Source of the DNA: JAEUIA01 sp038330085
Lineage (GTDB): Bacteria; Planctomycetota; UBA1135; GCA-002686595
Assembly (NCBI GenBank): GCA_038330085.1
Contig: JBBQNP010000068.1
Coordinates: 1 to 23,086 of the forward strand
Direction: 5' to 3'
DNA length: 23,086 bases
The translations under genes and the position numbers were made by a program. Positions 22,545 through 23,086 of this stretch are shown here, piece after piece. Position 1 is the stretch's first letter; the number at the start of each line of letters is the position of its first letter. The notes under the pieces are model-generated. The model was not told the origin of the DNA. It saw nothing but the letters and a program-made list of their open reading frames with translations, and searched no databases.

Positions 22545-23086
22545 ATGGTGGATGCCGCCTTTTTCCACGGTTCTACAGGAACCTTCACGTGGTTCGTGCT
22601 CGCGCTCGTCGCGGGTCGAATCGTGACGGCGTGGATGCCGCCCGGGCGGATCGGTGGACATGCGCTGCGCGATCTGCCGGTGACGGCGGCGACGAGCTTC
22701 CTGGTCGGCGTGGTGGTGTGGAGCGCGGTCGGGGCGCTGCCGGTGTTCGCGCGGGTCGCGGCGGGTGCGCTGCTCGTGCTGCTCGCGCTCGTGCGCATCG
22801 GGACGGCTCCGGCCGCGATGGTCCCCCGCCACGAGCCGCCGCTCGTGCGCGAGAGCTGGTTTTCGCGCGTCGTCGCGGTCGCGGCTTGGATCGCGATCGC
22901 ATGGGTGGTGCGCGCGTTCGCGTTGCTGGAGAGCGCCGATCCCCTCGACGTGGCGGTGTTCGCGGGCTGCGTGGTCGCGGTCGGAGTGCTGGTCGCGGAC
23001 GCGTTCGAGACGGCGCGTTGTCCGGCGTGGGCGCGCTCGACGGGCGTGCTGCTCTACGCGTCCGTGCAGATCGTCGAGCCGGCTCC
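22545..23086 (+). CDS. Polytopic membrane protein, N-terminal part (runs off the right edge)
   Basis: The frame opens at ATG 22545 and stays open for 180 codons to the edge, with no stop. The visible sequence is dominated by Val/Ala/Leu-rich hydrophobic segments at about 12-30, 46-66, 69-85, 107-127, 134-153 and 163-178, with short Arg- and Pro-containing loops. This is a multi-pass inner-membrane protein. A family cannot be assigned from this N-terminal part; large membrane glycosyltransferases or O-antigen-ligase-like proteins of high-GC bacteria can look like this. It is divergent from the sigma-fusion gene, with 158 bases between them, so the two may share a control region. I see no clear ribosome-binding site, so the start is provisional. 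Confidence 0.7.
   Translation, partial: MVDAAFFHGSTGTFTWFVLALVAGRIVTAWMPPGRIGGHALRDLPVTAATSFLVGVVVWSAVGALPVFARVAAGALLVLLALVRIGTAPAAMVPRHEPPLVRESWFSRVVAVAAWIAIAWVVRAFALLESADPLDVAVFAGCVVAVGVLVADAFETARCPAWARSTGVLLYASVQIVEPA

Overview
This is a high-GC window (about 55-72% in the 60-base lines I counted). It carries exported multi-domain proteins, two ECF-type sigma factors with membrane-linked control, and an outer-membrane phospholipase. The best guess is a Planctomycetota bacterium or a related deep lineage. The reasons are a sigma factor fused to a membrane helix and carboxypeptidase-regulatory-like repeats, an exported CHAT protein, and a pair of secreted proteins sharing a six-cysteine C-terminal domain that I recall from planctomycete genomes. 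No rRNA or other marker gene is present, so the placement is an inference.

Layout. (1) Positions 1-6281, minus strand: a tightly packed short-chain acyl-CoA operon. In transcription order it encodes an acetyl-CoA acetyltransferase (thiolase), 3-hydroxybutyryl-CoA dehydrogenase, acyl-CoA dehydrogenase, a previously easy-to-miss 72-residue protein, the G-protein chaperone MeaB, a B12-dependent acyl-CoA mutase large subunit, and the start of a membrane protein. Most junctions overlap by 1-4 bases. The mutase has Phe91 and Gln209 where methylmalonyl-CoA mutase has Tyr and Arg, which fits isobutyryl-CoA/butyryl-CoA interconversion. That reading makes sense of the C4 beta-oxidation genes beside it. 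(2) 6522-7833, plus strand: a two-gene cassette of a short DprA/SLOG-like protein and a phosphoribosyltransferase. (3) 7952-9292, plus: outer-membrane phospholipase A with a long N-terminal extension. (4) 9379-13054: two divergent secreted proteins, one with FG-GAP repeats and one PPC-like, ending in the same roughly 152-residue domain. (5) 13332-17626, plus: an operon of ECF sigma factor, membrane zinc-finger-type anti-sigma factor and exported CHAT-family protease, followed by a small secreted protein (17772-18344) and a good terminator. (6) 18414-19229, minus: a nitrilase-superfamily amidase. (7) 19579-22386, minus: the membrane-tethered sigma-factor fusion. (8) 22545 to the right edge, plus: the start of a polytopic membrane protein.

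How the parts may work together. The most interesting unit is region 5. A sigma factor, the anti-sigma factor that should hold it at the membrane, and a caspase-like protease exported to the same side as the anti-sigma sensor domain are encoded in one operon. This suggests a protease-gated transcription switch. It is conceptually parallel to the CHAT protease/ECF-sigma logic known from type III-E CRISPR, but there is no CRISPR component in this window. Region 7 is a second, one-protein solution to coupling the envelope to transcription.
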